Assembly (NCBI RefSeq): GCF_023910635.1
Contig: NZ_JAAVVZ010000010.1
Span: 36,573-100,572, forward strand
Direction of reading: 5' to 3'
DNA from: Sphingorhabdus sp.
GTDB lineage: Bacteria > Pseudomonadota > Alphaproteobacteria > Sphingomonadales > Sphingomonadaceae
Length of the DNA stretch: 64,000 nucleotides
How positions within the stretch are numbered: position 1 is the first letter of the stretch; every line of letters begins with the position of its first letter. The notes below the pieces were generated by a model. The model did no database searches, was not told where the DNA came from, and saw only the letters and a program-made list of their open reading frames with translations. Shown here one piece after another: positions 9,881 through 18,420 of this stretch. The position numbers and the translations under genes are program-made.

Positions 9881-10086
9881 AGGGTCAGGACCACTTAAAT
9901 CCACCATCGCGGCGTCAAAATGGCAAAGATATCGAAGCCATTTTGGCGTCCGGAGGATTTGACCCATACTGTCCATTGCCGCGTTGGCAAGCTTGGACTT
10001 AGAACCACTAAGCCCTGCGCTTTGCCGCCTTGCACTGAACAGTATGGCCTCAAACCGCGAAGGTGGATTTAATAGGTCCTGACCCT
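9881..10086. repeat. Palindromic mobile-like element, copy 2 (module A hairpin lost)
   Basis: 206-bp copy with the same GGGTCAGGACC termini as copy 1 and an intact module B. The arm of module A is collapsed: GGCAAAGATATCGAA runs directly into GCCATTTTGGCG, about 58 bp shorter than copy 1. The right end reads TTTAATAGGTCC instead of TTTAAGTGGTCC, so its terminal repeats are slightly imperfect. It shows that the central hairpin is dispensable for persistence or spread. Confidence 0.8.
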
Positions 10087-10117
10087 AGAATGGATAAATG
10101 GACCCTGAAACAAGTTC

Positions 10118-10170
10118 AGGGTGACGGCATTGCTTCTAGGGTGACGGGATTGTTTCGAGGGTGACGGGAG
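10118..10170. repeat. 20-bp tandem repeat
   Basis: AGGGTGACGG recurs at 10118, 10138 and 10158, an exact 20-bp period. The first unit is the right arm of the common intergenic hairpin GGACCCTGAAAC...GTTCAGGGTGACGG, which seems to have been extended by tandem duplication. Confidence 0.6.
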
Positions 10171-10193
10171 TAGGGCGTCGTTTCGTATACGCA

Positions 10194-10655
10194 TCACCCA
10201 CGCGTCAGCGCATCAATCGCGCCTTGCAGGATGAACGCTGCTGCGCCGCTGTCGATTTTTTCTGCGCGTTTGGCGCGGCTCATGTCGGCGGCGATCATGT
10301 CGCGTTCAACGGCTTGGGTCGACCAACGTTCGTCACGCAGCAAAATTGGAAGGCCCAGATCTGCGATATTTTTCGCAAAGGCGCGGCTGGACTGGCTTCG
10401 CGGGCTTTCGCTGCCATCCATATTCAACGGCAAGCCGATCACAATGCCGCGCGTTGGCCGCGTCGCGATAGCGGCCTTTAATTCGAATTTATCCTGCGTA
10501 AACTTGGCGCGTTTGATGAGGTCAGCGGGCGAGGCGAAGGTCCAGCCGGCATCACAAAATGCCGTGCCAATGGTTTTGCTGCCGACATCAAGCCCGATTA
10601 AAACGCCGCCGTCTGGCAGTTGATCGCGGAAGCTGGCAACCGATTCAAAAATCAT
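10194..10655 (-). CDS. ruvX: Putative pre-16S rRNA nuclease, YqgF/RuvX family
   Basis: RNase H-fold protein of 153 residues (YqgF/RuvX), in other bacteria a 5'-end maturation nuclease for 16S rRNA. The first strand carries the metal-binding Asp in [11 protein letters not shown]; a second cluster lies in [14 protein letters not shown], and the later acidic residue falls in RDERWSTQ. The ATG at 10655 overlaps the stop of the upstream DUF3089 gene by four bases (ATGA), favouring translational coupling; an in-frame ATG nine codons upstream would lie inside that gene. It is the last gene of a two-gene minus-strand unit. Confidence 0.88.
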   Translation of the reverse strand: MIFESVASFRDQLPDGGVLIGLDVGSKTIGTAFCDAGWTFASPADLIKRAKFTQDKFELKAAIATRPTRGIVIGLPLNMDGSESPRSQSSRAFAKNIADLGLPILLRDERWSTQAVERDMIAADMSRAKRAEKIDSGAAAFILQGAIDALTRG

Positions 10656-11761
10656 TTCTGCAGATATTTCTGCAAGCGCCATGTCGCATCCGCCCGCACA
10701 TTGGCCCAGAATAAAGGGAAATCATATACATGGTAATTGTTGCCGGGCAGGACATAGGGTCCAATCTCTGGCGGATCGCCAATCAGCAGAAACCCCTTGC
10801 CATCGCATCGTGCCGGCACGGCACCAACAATCATTTCGCCGGTTTCTAACTTATCATTGGGCTTTAATGTGCCCAAATTCGCCTCCATCAACGCAGTAGG
10901 CTCCGCACCGCCATTTAACGGGTTGGTACATAGCATCGGCGTGTCCTTGCGCGGCGTGCCGTCAAATCCGGTTGTGGCGTTATAGACTTTGACGATCCGG
11001 TCATATTCGGCAGGCTCGGCAAAGCTTTGCCACGCCATGATGCAGCCGGTGTCATCGGGACCAGCGCAAGCAGGAAAGCCCATTTGTGGCATATCAGCGG
11101 TTATCGATATCGGCCATCCAACGGCGTATACGGCGACAATGCGTTTCGCGATTGGCTTGCCCGCCACGCGGTCCTTAAGCAAATTTGTAAGGTGCAGCGC
11201 GCCTTGGCTATGCCCGGCCAATATGATCGGGCGGTCTTTTTGGACCTTCGCTGCAAATTCATCAAAGGCCAAGAGCACATCTTGATAAGCGGCATCCAGC
11301 GCTTGCTGGCCCTCCGGCTTGGTGGTCAGAAATGCGCCAATCGCTGCCTGACGGTAACGCGGTGCCCACATCTCGCCTGCACTGGCGAGCGGCGAAGCAA
11401 GGCCGCGCAGGAACATGCGCGCACGGTCCTGTGATTCTGCGTCATTTAAGGGCGCGTTCCAATAATCCCTGCCGATATAGGATGTGGGATGCACAAAAAA
11501 TATCGCGGCAGAACCGGGTATTTCGGGCTTCGCCGCGCCGGTCGGTAACCAGTCCGCAGGATTGCCCGTTTTGCCGGGACGCGCAAACCACATGTCGTTG
11601 CCTGCATATTTGCTGGGTTCAAAGGCCGGTTGCTGTTCAAACTTGCCCGTCGGGACAAAGGCAAGCTCCGTCAGCTCGCTTTCATAGATACGAATGACAA
11701 AGCCACCCGCAATGACGAGAACGATAAGCGCTGCGACGATATAAAGAAATTTACGTGCCAA
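10652..11761 (-). CDS. DUF3089 alpha/beta-hydrolase-like membrane-anchored protein
   Basis: 369 residues. A single hydrophobic segment (about 5-24) suggests an N-terminal anchor with the rest in the periplasm. The body matches the DUF3089 family, an alpha/beta-hydrolase fold: GHSQG at residues 183-187 is a nucleophile elbow with Ser185. The sequence [10 protein letters not shown] near residue 90 and [10 protein letters not shown] near 270 are typical conserved blocks. Four cysteines (for example in CAGPDDTGC) may form disulfides. The substrate is unknown; family relatives are described only as lysophospholipase-like. Its stop overlaps the ruvX start. Confidence 0.85.
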   Translation of the reverse strand: MARKFLYIVAALIVLVIAGGFVIRIYESELTELAFVPTGKFEQQPAFEPSKYAGNDMWFARPGKTGNPADWLPTGAAKPEIPGSAAIFFVHPTSYIGRDYWNAPLNDAESQDRARMFLRGLASPLASAGEMWAPRYRQAAIGAFLTTKPEGQQALDAAYQDVLLAFDEFAAKVQKDRPIILAGHSQGALHLTNLLKDRVAGKPIAKRIVAVYAVGWPISITADMPQMGFPACAGPDDTGCIMAWQSFAEPAEYDRIVKVYNATTGFDGTPRKDTPMLCTNPLNGGAEPTALMEANLGTLKPNDKLETGEMIVGAVPARCDGKGFLLIGDPPEIGPYVLPGNNYHVYDFPLFWANVRADATWRLQKYLQK

Positions 11762-11980
11762 TTTTATGTCCTGAGATTTTGTTGCGATTTACCCGATTGG
11801 ATAGAAATAGCATCGGAAAATTGAATGGAGGCTGAAAGATTAGTTAACTCCGCCATTTTGCGCATAAAGTCTTTGGCAAACTTCCATGTAAAAGCGCCTT
11901 TCTGGCCCAGTTAATTGCGGCACTTGCCAAAACCCACAGCCGGTCTTGCAATTCGATAAGGTCGCGGCCATATGCGGCGT

Positions 11981-12068
11981 GGGAGTCGGATGGACGTGGC
12001 ACTCGCCAACCTGGTCAGATCCTGACGGAAGCAGCCACAACGAATTCGCTGCGGGTCATTCGGCTCCT
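11981..12068 (+). ncRNA. ffs: Signal recognition particle RNA (small bacterial type)
   Basis: The conserved Ffh-binding hairpin is present: CCTGGTCAGATCCTGACGGA followed by AGCAGCC, matching the E. coli 4.5S core (CAGGUCAGGUCCGGAAGGAAGCAG) with small changes. The ends pair perfectly over 11 bp (GGAGTCGGATG at 11982 with CATTCGGCTCC ending at 12067). The RNA directs ribosomes translating membrane proteins to FtsY. It ends about 58 bp before the dnaX start. Exact 5' and 3' ends are inferred from pairing. Confidence 0.9.
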
Positions 12069-12125
12069 ACTTTTCCCCGTGTTTCGGTGGAGAAGACTTC
12101 GACAAAGGTCGGTGATGCTTCTAAT

Positions 12126-13883
12126 ATGATGATAATGCCCGACTCCGACAGCCCAGATTTCGCATCACGCGACCCCGATATGCCCGATGACGCATTGGGA
12201 CTGGGGCTGGATTTGCCACTAGCCGGCCAGTCACCAGCGGTTAAACCGTCCACCGCGCCGGTCCCGACCGGCGGCGCTGCCTACCGCGTTTTGGCACGCA
12301 AATACCGGCCACAGACTTTTGCAGAGCTGATCGGGCAGGATGCCATGGTGCAGACGCTTGGCAACGCCATTAAGCGGGACCGGCTGGCGCATGCATTTTT
12401 GATGACTGGCGTGCGCGGGGTGGGGAAAACCTCTACCGCGCGGCTGATTGCTAAGGCGCTGAACTGCATTGGAACCGACGGGCAGGGTGGCCCAACTATC
12501 GACCCGTGCGGTGTGTGCGAGCCTTGCGTAGCGATTGCCGAAGGGCGGCATATTGACGTCATCGAAATGGATGCCGCAAGCCACACCGGCGTTGACGATG
12601 TGCGTGAGATTATTGAGGCGGTGCGTTATTCCGCCGTATCCGCGCGCTATAAAATTTACATCATCGACGAAGTGCACATGCTGTCGAAAAACGCGTTCAA
12701 TGCCTTGTTGAAGACGCTTGAAGAGCCGCCGGGCCATGTGAAGTTCCTGTTTGCCACGACTGAGGTGAACAAGGTTCCGATCACCGTATTGTCGCGGTGC
12801 CAGCGTTTTGATTTGAAGCGGATTTCGACCGAGAAACTTTCGGCGCACTTTGCGGAAATCTCGGCCAAGGAAGCCGTTGCGGCCGAGGCGGAGGCACTGA
12901 CCCTCATCGCGCAAGCGGCAGAAGGCTCGGTGCGCGATGGCCTCTCGATCCTCGATCAAGCCATTGCCCATGCCGATATGGAGGGCGACGGAAAGGTAAC
13001 CGCCGCGCAGGTTCGCGACATGTTGGGGCTTTCCGACCGTGGCGCAATTCGCCGTCTGTTCGGGCTTATCCTGATAGGCGACGCGCAGGCGATGCTGGCG
13101 GAGGCGAAGAACCAGTATGTTTTGGGCGTTGAACCGCTGGCGATGTTTGCCGGGCTTTTGTCCGAGGTCCATCGGCTCACGCTCGCAAAGGTTGGCGCGC
13201 CGCGTGATAAAGCTTTGGATGCCGAGGCTGCGGCCGTGGTCGAAGATCATGCCGACCGTTTATCCTTCCCCGTTTTGCACCGCTTATGGCAGTTGTTGCT
13301 GAAGGGCCAAGAAGAGGTCGCCCGCGCTTCTGTTCCCCTTGATGCGGCGGATATGGCACTGCTGCGTGTGGTTCATGCAGCGACGCTGCCTGATCCCGGG
13401 GAGCTGGCCAAGATGATTGGCGAAGGGGCGTTCACGGCTACACCGTCGGCTTCCGCGTCCACCGCGCGCGATGTGCCGCCAACGGCAAATGTGCAGACAT
13501 TGATGCCAGCGGATTTCCATGCACTGCTGGAAAGATTATCGCGGGATGGTTTTGTCAGCCTTGAGATGACCATGCGCGATGTGGTCCGCCTCGTGGATTA
13601 TGCGCCGCCTTTGCTGGCGTACCAGTTGGCCGGGCCCGTTGCGCCGACCTTTATGGCCGAATTGCGCGATGCCTTGGCCAAGGTCACCGGGACCCGCTGG
13701 GAACTACAAGAGCGCGCCGGCGAAGCGCCGCCAAGCTTGCTGGAGCAAGAGCAAGCAGCAGCCGAAGCGGATAAACATATTATATTGGAGTCACCTTTGG
13801 TCAAAGCCGCTTTCGCCGCGTTTCCAGAGGCGGAGCTGCTCGACAGCGACGAAAATGGCATGAAATGGAGCAAGAGCGCATGA
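12126..13883 (+). CDS. dnaX: DNA polymerase III subunits gamma and tau
   Basis: Clamp-loader ATPase, 585 residues. An acidic N-terminal extension of about 50 residues precedes the AAA+ core. Walker A GVRGVGKT is at 95-102; the zinc-binding cysteines are Cys114, Cys128, Cys131 and Cys134; the Walker B/DExx region reads IIDEVHML (about 180). Domain III and a tau-like C-terminus follow. The start is uncertain among ATG codons at 12126, 12129 and 12135; none has a strong Shine-Dalgarno sequence. An open frame extends further upstream through the SRP RNA but is not expected to be translated. The stop overlaps the ybaB start by ATGA. Confidence 0.94.
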   Translation: MMIMPDSDSPDFASRDPDMPDDALGLGLDLPLAGQSPAVKPSTAPVPTGGAAYRVLARKYRPQTFAELIGQDAMVQTLGNAIKRDRLAHAFLMTGVRGVGKTSTARLIAKALNCIGTDGQGGPTIDPCGVCEPCVAIAEGRHIDVIEMDAASHTGVDDVREIIEAVRYSAVSARYKIYIIDEVHMLSKNAFNALLKTLEEPPGHVKFLFATTEVNKVPITVLSRCQRFDLKRISTEKLSAHFAEISAKEAVAAEAEALTLIAQAAEGSVRDGLSILDQAIAHADMEGDGKVTAAQVRDMLGLSDRGAIRRLFGLILIGDAQAMLAEAKNQYVLGVEPLAMFAGLLSEVHRLTLAKVGAPRDKALDAEAAAVVEDHADRLSFPVLHRLWQLLLKGQEEVARASVPLDAADMALLRVVHAATLPDPGELAKMIGEGAFTATPSASASTARDVPPTANVQTLMPADFHALLERLSRDGFVSLEMTMRDVVRLVDYAPPLLAYQLAGPVAPTFMAELRDALAKVTGTRWELQERAGEAPPSLLEQEQAAAEADKHIILESPLVKAAFAAFPEAELLDSDENGMKWSKSA

Positions 13884-14215
13884 AAAGCATGGAAGAGATG
13901 ATCAAGGCCGCGCAAGAGGCCGCCCAAAACATCCAACAGCAGATGGAGCAAGCGCAGGCGACGCTTGACATCATTCAAGTTGAGGGCGTCTCCGGCGGCG
14001 GTCTTGTTAAGGTCCGCGCGACCGCAAAAGGCCGCATTTTGAACGTGGCGCTGGATGACAGCCTGATCGTGCCCGCGGACAAGGGCATGTTGGAAGACCT
14101 GATCACAGCAGCCCTCAACGATGCCCGCGAAAAAGCGGATGCCGCCAGCAACGCCGAAATGAGCAAAATGTCCAGCGGCCTGCCACTGCCGCCCGGGTTC
14201 AAATTACCGTTTTAA
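13880..14215 (+). CDS. YbaB/EbfC family nucleoid-associated protein
   Basis: Small DNA-binding protein of 111 residues that commonly follows dnaX and acts as a nucleoid-associated factor. It has an N-terminal amphipathic coiled-coil (MEEMIKAAQEAAQNIQQQM), the VEGVSGGGLVKV block and the LEDLITAALNDA helix. The ATG at 13880 is embedded in the dnaX stop (ATGA), so coupled translation is likely; an upstream ATG at 13865 lies inside dnaX. A terminator follows at 14247. Confidence 0.92.
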   Translation: MKSMEEMIKAAQEAAQNIQQQMEQAQATLDIIQVEGVSGGGLVKVRATAKGRILNVALDDSLIVPADKGMLEDLITAALNDAREKADAASNAEMSKMSSGLPLPPGFKLPF

Positions 14216-14246
14216 GCCGTGAACTGATAAACAGAACGGCTTTGGT

Positions 14247-14268
14247 GCCGTATCCCAATACGGCTTTT
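14247..14268 (+). terminator. Terminator after ybaB
   Basis: Perfect 7-bp stem GCCGTAT / ATACGGC with a 4-nt loop followed by TTTT. A weaker hairpin (AAGCCGT / ACGGCTT, 14214-14242) lies just upstream, overlapping the ybaB stop. Confidence 0.7.
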
Positions 14269-14381
14269 CCCCAATTAAATGCGCACCACCGAAGCACATG
14301 CATTGAAAGCGCGTGCAAAGCGCTCATATTGGGGGAGAACCGGCGAGGCACCATTTTGGGTGATCGCCAATTGGAGTATCT

Positions 14382-16781
14382 ATGGATCTGAACCTTCCAT
14401 TATTGCCGTTGCGCGATATCGTTGTTTTTCCCGGCATGATTGTGCCGTTGTTTGTCGGACGCGACAAATCGGTGGTTGCACTTGAAAAGGCGATGGCCGC
14501 CAACAAAGAAATTTTTCTGGTGGCCCAGCTTGACCCTGCCGAGGATGATCCTGACAAGGATGATCTGTATAATATCGGCGTAACTGCGACGATCATGCAG
14601 TTGTTGAAACTGCCCGATGGCACCGTGCGCGTGCTGGTCGAGGGCAAGCAGCGCGCTGAATTGCGCGACGTGCTGGAGCGCGGTAACGATTATGTCGAAG
14701 CCAATATTAGCCTGATCACCGAAAAGAACGCCGAAGGGCCTCAGGCCACTGCGTTAATGCGGTCGGTTACCGAGCAATTTGAGAGTTATTCGAAGCTGAA
14801 TAAGAAAATGCCTGCCGAAACGGCGGTGCAACTGACTGAGATTAAAACACCATCTGCGCTTGCAGATGCGGTGGCGGCGAACATACAATTGAAAGTGTCG
14901 GATAAGCAGTCCTTGTTGGTCGAGGCCAACCCGTTGCGCCGCTTGGAGATGGCCTTTGCCTTCATGGAGGGCGAGCTTGGCGTTTTGCAGGTGGAGAAGA
15001 AAATTCGTGGCCGCGTGAAGCGCCAGATGGAGAAGACCCAGCGCGAATATTATTTGAATGAGCAGATGAAGGCCATTCAGCGCGAGCTTGGCAACGAAGA
15101 TGGCGAAGGCGGCGACGAGACTGCCGAGCTTCAATCCAAGATCGACACGATGAAGCTGTCCAAGGAAGCAAAGGCGAAAGCCAATGCGGAATTGAAAAAG
15201 CTGCGCGGCATGGCGCCCATGTCAGCAGAGGCGACCGTGATCCGTAATTATCTTGATACGTTACTCGGCATTCCATGGGGCAAGAAGTCAAAGCTGAAGC
15301 GGGATATCGCTAAGGCGCAGGACGTGCTCGATGCCGACCATTTCGCGCTGGAAAAGGTGAAGGACCGGATCATTGAATATCTTGCGGTGCAAGCCCGCAC
15401 GAACAAGCTGAAGGGGCCAATATTGTGCCTCGTCGGCCCTCCCGGCGTTGGCAAGACCTCGCTTGGTAAATCGATTGCCAAGGCGACGGGCCGTGAATTC
15501 ATCCGCCAATCCTTGGGCGGCGTGCGCGATGAAGCGGAAATTCGCGGTCATCGTCGGACCTATATCGGTTCAATGCCCGGCAAGGTCGCGGCAAACCTGA
15601 AAAAGGCGGGGACAATGAACCCGTTATTCCTGCTCGACGAAATCGACAAGCTTGGACAGGATTTCCGCGGCGACCCCGCGTCGGCCTTGCTGGAAGTGCT
15701 TGACCCGGAACAGAACAACAAGTTCAACGACCATTATCTGGAAGTTGATCTTGATTTGTCGGACGTCATGTTTGTGACGACTGCAAACAGCTTAAACTTA
15801 CCGCGCGCCTTGTTGGACCGGATGGAAATCATCCGTCTCGAAGGCTATACCGAAGACGAAAAGCTTGAGATCGCCAAGCGGCATTTGATCGAAAAGCAAA
15901 TCGAAGCCCATGGCTTGAAGCATGATGAGTTTTCCATCAGCGACGACGCCATGCGTGACGTCATTCGTTACTACACACGTGAAGCAGGCGTGCGGACTCT
16001 GGAGCGCGAAATTGCAAAGCTTGCGCGTAAGGCGCTGCGCCGCATCTTGGAAGGCAAAGACAAAAGCATTGTCATCACGCCGGAAAATCTGGCGGACTTT
16101 TCAGGTGTCCGCAAATATCGCCATGACATGGGCGAGGAAGAAAACCAGATCGGCGCCGTTACGGGCCTCGCCTGGACAGAAGTTGGCGGCGAATTGCTAA
16201 CGATCGAAGCGGTTACGGTGCCCGGTAAGGGGCAGATCAAAACCACGGGTAAGCTTGGCGAGGTCATGAGCGAATCCATTCAGGCTGCCTTGAGCTATGT
16301 GAAGGCGCGTGCGCCGAGCTATGGCATCAAGCCAAGCCTTTTTGCGCGCAAGGATGTGCACATTCACCTTCCCGAAGGCGCAGTACCAAAGGATGGCCCC
16401 TCCGCCGGTATCGGCATGGTCACCTGCATCGTGTCGACGCTAACGGGTATTGCGGTGCACCGCGATGTGGCGATGACCGGCGAAGTAACCTTGCGCGGCC
16501 GGGTACTCCCTATCGGCGGCTTAAAGGAAAAATTGCTGGCGGCATTGCGCGGGGGGATCAAAACAGTTCTGATCCCGCAAGAGAATGAAAAGGACCTCGC
16601 AGATATCCCGGCAAATATAAAAAATGGTCTGGAAATCATTCCTGTAAGCCATGTTGACCAAGTTCTGGCGCGTGCGCTTGTGGCGCCATTGGTACCTGTT
16701 GAGTGGACCGAGGCCGATGATCTGGCTGCGGCTTTGCCAGCGGGAATCGGTGGGGAAAATGGGGCTGCGGTGACGCATTAA
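14382..16781 (+). CDS. lon: ATP-dependent Lon protease
   Basis: Cytosolic AAA+ serine protease that degrades damaged and short-lived regulatory proteins; 799 residues. The N-terminal LON substrate domain begins [15 protein letters not shown]; Walker A GPPGVGKT is at about 352-359; Walker B follows in FLLDEIDKL. The Ser-Lys dyad is Ser674 (DGPSAGIGM) and Lys717 (GGLKEK). Length matches E. coli Lon. Upstream, ATTGAAA at 14302 and CATATT at 14325 with 16 bp between them loosely resemble an alphaproteobacterial heat-shock promoter; this is weak evidence. It is followed by hup, the usual neighbour. Confidence 0.97.
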   Translation: MDLNLPLLPLRDIVVFPGMIVPLFVGRDKSVVALEKAMAANKEIFLVAQLDPAEDDPDKDDLYNIGVTATIMQLLKLPDGTVRVLVEGKQRAELRDVLERGNDYVEANISLITEKNAEGPQATALMRSVTEQFESYSKLNKKMPAETAVQLTEIKTPSALADAVAANIQLKVSDKQSLLVEANPLRRLEMAFAFMEGELGVLQVEKKIRGRVKRQMEKTQREYYLNEQMKAIQRELGNEDGEGGDETAELQSKIDTMKLSKEAKAKANAELKKLRGMAPMSAEATVIRNYLDTLLGIPWGKKSKLKRDIAKAQDVLDADHFALEKVKDRIIEYLAVQARTNKLKGPILCLVGPPGVGKTSLGKSIAKATGREFIRQSLGGVRDEAEIRGHRRTYIGSMPGKVAANLKKAGTMNPLFLLDEIDKLGQDFRGDPASALLEVLDPEQNNKFNDHYLEVDLDLSDVMFVTTANSLNLPRALLDRMEIIRLEGYTEDEKLEIAKRHLIEKQIEAHGLKHDEFSISDDAMRDVIRYYTREAGVRTLEREIAKLARKALRRILEGKDKSIVITPENLADFSGVRKYRHDMGEEENQIGAVTGLAWTEVGGELLTIEAVTVPGKGQIKTTGKLGEVMSESIQAALSYVKARAPSYGIKPSLFARKDVHIHLPEGAVPKDGPSAGIGMVTCIVSTLTGIAVHRDVAMTGEVTLRGRVLPIGGLKEKLLAALRGGIKTVLIPQENEKDLADIPANIKNGLEIIPVSHVDQVLARALVAPLVPVEWTEADDLAAALPAGIGGENGAAVTH

Positions 16782-16867
16782 GCCCGTGCGTTCTGCCTTT
16801 AATCGTATTTAATAGGCAGGACGCGCAGTTTTTCACAAAAAATGACGGTTTTAGGCCGATATTTCCT

Positions 16868-16896
16868 TTGACAGTGTCAACAATCTGCTCATTATC
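16868..16896 (+). promoter_or_regulatory. Candidate hup promoter with overlapping palindrome
   Basis: TTGACA at 16868, 17 bp, then ATTATC gives a plausible sigma-70 promoter 76 bp before the HU start. The -35 box is half of a perfect palindrome TTGACA-G-TGTCAA (16868-16880), which could be an operator. Confidence 0.4.
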
Positions 16897-16971
16897 CGCG
16901 AACCGGCCCAAGCCGCGACTCAATTTAGCAATAAGTGAGTGTCACATAATTTTTAAAAGGGGGGTTCCCAA

Positions 16972-17244
16972 ATGAACAAGCAAGATCTCGTCAGTGCAGT
17001 TGCCGACGCTAGCGGTTTGACCAAGGCCGATGCTGGCAAAGCTGTTGAAGCAACATTCGAAGCGATCACTGGCGCACTGAAAAGCGGCGGCGAAGTGCGT
17101 CTCGTTGGTTTCGGCACTTTTGGCGTTGCAAAGCGCAAGGCATCGACCGGACGTAACCCACGCACCGGTGAGCCAATGACCATCAAGGCATCGACTCAGC
17201 CAAAGTTCAAAGCTGGCAAGGCGCTCAAGGACGCTGTCAACTAA
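16972..17244 (+). CDS. hup: HU family DNA-binding protein
   Basis: Histone-like nucleoid protein of 90 residues that binds and bends DNA as a dimer. The sequence starts MNKQDLVSAVADASGLTK, has the dimer core GEVRLVGFGTFGV and the DNA-contacting arm with RNPRTGEP, the invariant Pro tip. A strong purine-rich ribosome-binding site (AAGGGGGGT) precedes the ATG. A terminator follows at once, so the gene is a single transcription unit after lon. Confidence 0.97.
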   Translation: MNKQDLVSAVADASGLTKADAGKAVEATFEAITGALKSGGEVRLVGFGTFGVAKRKASTGRNPRTGEPMTIKASTQPKFKAGKALKDAVN

Positions 17245-17265
17245 GGCACACGCCAAGAAATTGGT

Positions 17266-17299
17266 AAAAAGGGCGGGGCGAAAGCACCCGCCCTTTTTT
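17266..17299 (+). terminator. Terminator after hup
   Basis: Strong intrinsic terminator: AAAAGGGCGGG pairs with CCCGCCCTTTT around a short GCGAAAGCA-type loop, followed by a run of six T. Confidence 0.88.
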
Positions 17300-17388
17300 G
17301 TATCACCGCGCGACGGCGACACATTCCTTATTATTGAAGCGCCATAACGCCGGACCGCGCAACACCTAGGTCCATTTTGATAGCTATG

Positions 17389-17412
17389 CGGATTTAATAG
17401 GTCCTGACCCTA
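17389..17412. repeat. Solo right end of the palindromic element
   Basis: GCGGATTTAATAGGTCCTGA followed by CCCT is the right terminus of copy 2 (GGTGGATTTAATAGGTCC...) without any core. The preceding TAGGTCCATTTTGA may be a degenerate left half. Confidence 0.55.
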
Positions 17413-17439
17413 AGTGGGAATTTGCTCCCCCAACTGTTG

Positions 17440-17679
17440 TTAAGCCGCCAAACGGCCTCCGTTTTGCGGGCGGGGCGTAGCCGGAAAGGCAATGATTGTA
17501 GCAGGCGCCAAGCGCCGCATATCGCCCAAAATGATCCGGCGTTCCCGCTGCATCGCTGGCGCAAATTCCATATCAATAACTTCTTGGATGCGCGGCATGG
17601 CGTTGCGAATTGTCAACATGATTACGCCAATGGATGCACCCAGCGCAGTGAGGAAGAGAAGCGAAGCGATGATAGTCAT
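17440..17679 (-). CDS. Small single-TM protein behind an SOS box
   Basis: 79 residues, function unknown. Residues 1-24 form one hydrophobic helix (MTIIASLLFLTALGASIGVI), followed by a basic, probably cytoplasmic part with RERRIILGDMRRL and a small, Pro/Ala/Arg-rich end. Codon usage is like the neighbours. The ATG at 17679 has AAAGGA 8 nt upstream, which supports this start over the TTG ten codons earlier. A perfect alphaproteobacterial SOS box lies 76 bp upstream (17755-17769), so LexA control is likely. By analogy, Caulobacter SidA is an SOS-induced small inner-membrane division inhibitor; there is no sequence evidence of homology. It could also be a general membrane stress protein. Confidence 0.62.
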   Translation of the reverse strand: MTIIASLLFLTALGASIGVIMLTIRNAMPRIQEVIDMEFAPAMQRERRIILGDMRRLAPATIIAFPATPRPQNGGRLAA

Positions 17680-17754
17680 GGCAATAATCCTTTGTGATCC
17701 CCGCCCCAAATCGGGCGCAGTGTTGATTCGGTTTCACACCGTATTTCCGCTCTT

Positions 17755-17769
17755 GTTCACTATTTGTTC
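17755..17769 (-). promoter_or_regulatory. LexA (SOS) box upstream of the small TM protein
   Basis: GTTC ACTATTT GTTC on the plus strand, i.e. GAAC-N7-GAAC reading toward the gene. It matches exactly the alphaproteobacterial LexA consensus GTTC-N7-GTTC. A TTGACA (17775-17780, minus strand) lies 5 bp upstream of the box and could be the -35 element; no good -10 was found. Confidence 0.65.
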
Positions 17770-17871
17770 TTGTTTGTCAAGCGGCATGAGTGAAGTGGAA
17801 CAACGCTGGATAAAATGGGGGATGAAGTGTGGATAACTTTGGAAAAGGCAAAAGGTGCCAATAGTCGAAGT

Positions 17872-18187
17872 TTAAGGTTTGATGGCGGCTCCACGGCGTT
17901 CCGTGTGCCAGGTTTGCAGCGCCTGTTGTAGGCATCCGGTGAAACCATTGCTGCCGTTCACGGAACAGCTTTTGGGCAATATTGCGCGGGCATAATTGTC
18001 GAGGCTTTCGACCGCAGAGGTCCAGCTTCCGCCCGCCGCGTCTTTTTCCTCCTCTTCGCGTAGTGGTTTGGGAATAGGGTAGCGGTCATGTTCGGGTTGC
18101 GCTGCGCATACGACAATTTCGCCGCCATCCCCCTTTGGGCATTACCCCCAGCAGAAATGCAGCGATGACGGTTAATTGCATCTTCAT
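17872..18187 (-). pseudogene. Small secreted protein gene with a one-base frameshift
   Basis: Two frames together make one plausible protein of about 104 residues. Frame one starts at the ATG at 18187 with a signal-peptide-like MKMQLTVIAAFLLGVMPKG. Frame two continues DGGEIVVCAAQPEHDRYPIP, then KPLREEEEKDA, and ends ...RRGAAIKP at 17872. The shift is at a run of five G (18129-18133, read as CCCCC on plus); four G would restore one frame. As written the product ends after 33 residues. The EIVVC...DRY.IP..LR pattern is typical of small exported proteins of sphingomonads; three Cys are present. It may be a real frameshift, a phase-variable tract or a sequencing error. Confidence 0.6.
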
Positions 18188-18286
18188 GTGGCTTTCCCGT
18201 CCATCCCATCGCTTTATGCAGATGGTCCTGAACCGCCTGTTAATGCATCTGCCGTGGGTTTTGCATCGCGAGAAAAGCATTGGTGC

Positions 18287-18313
18287 TTGACGAATCCCTG
18301 CCGCAACTATAAC
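18287..18313 (+). promoter_or_regulatory. Candidate rpsB promoter
   Basis: TTGACG and TATAAC separated by 15 bp, 108 bp before the rpsB start. The -10 is good and the spacing short. It would drive the long rpsB-to-bamA run. Confidence 0.45.
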
Positions 18314-18420
18314 GGCCCGCTCATTCCACATGGGAAACGCACATACCGGTGCTGATCTATGCCTTTCAGGCAATAGTGACGTTCTAGTTTCCCAGAGGCT
18401 CAACCGGAAGGAGAAGTACC

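Noticed and set aside
11946..12125. Longer dnaX N-terminus through the SRP RNA
   Set aside because: The segment encodes the SRP RNA, whose pairing is complete; the translated sequence has no match to DnaX.
14214..14242. Possible further copy of the GGCCGTGAA repeat (AAGCCGTGAACTGATAAACA)
   Set aside because: Resembles the end of copy 3 only over about 9 bases and lacks the GGTGATATTT part; better seen as a hairpin after ybaB.
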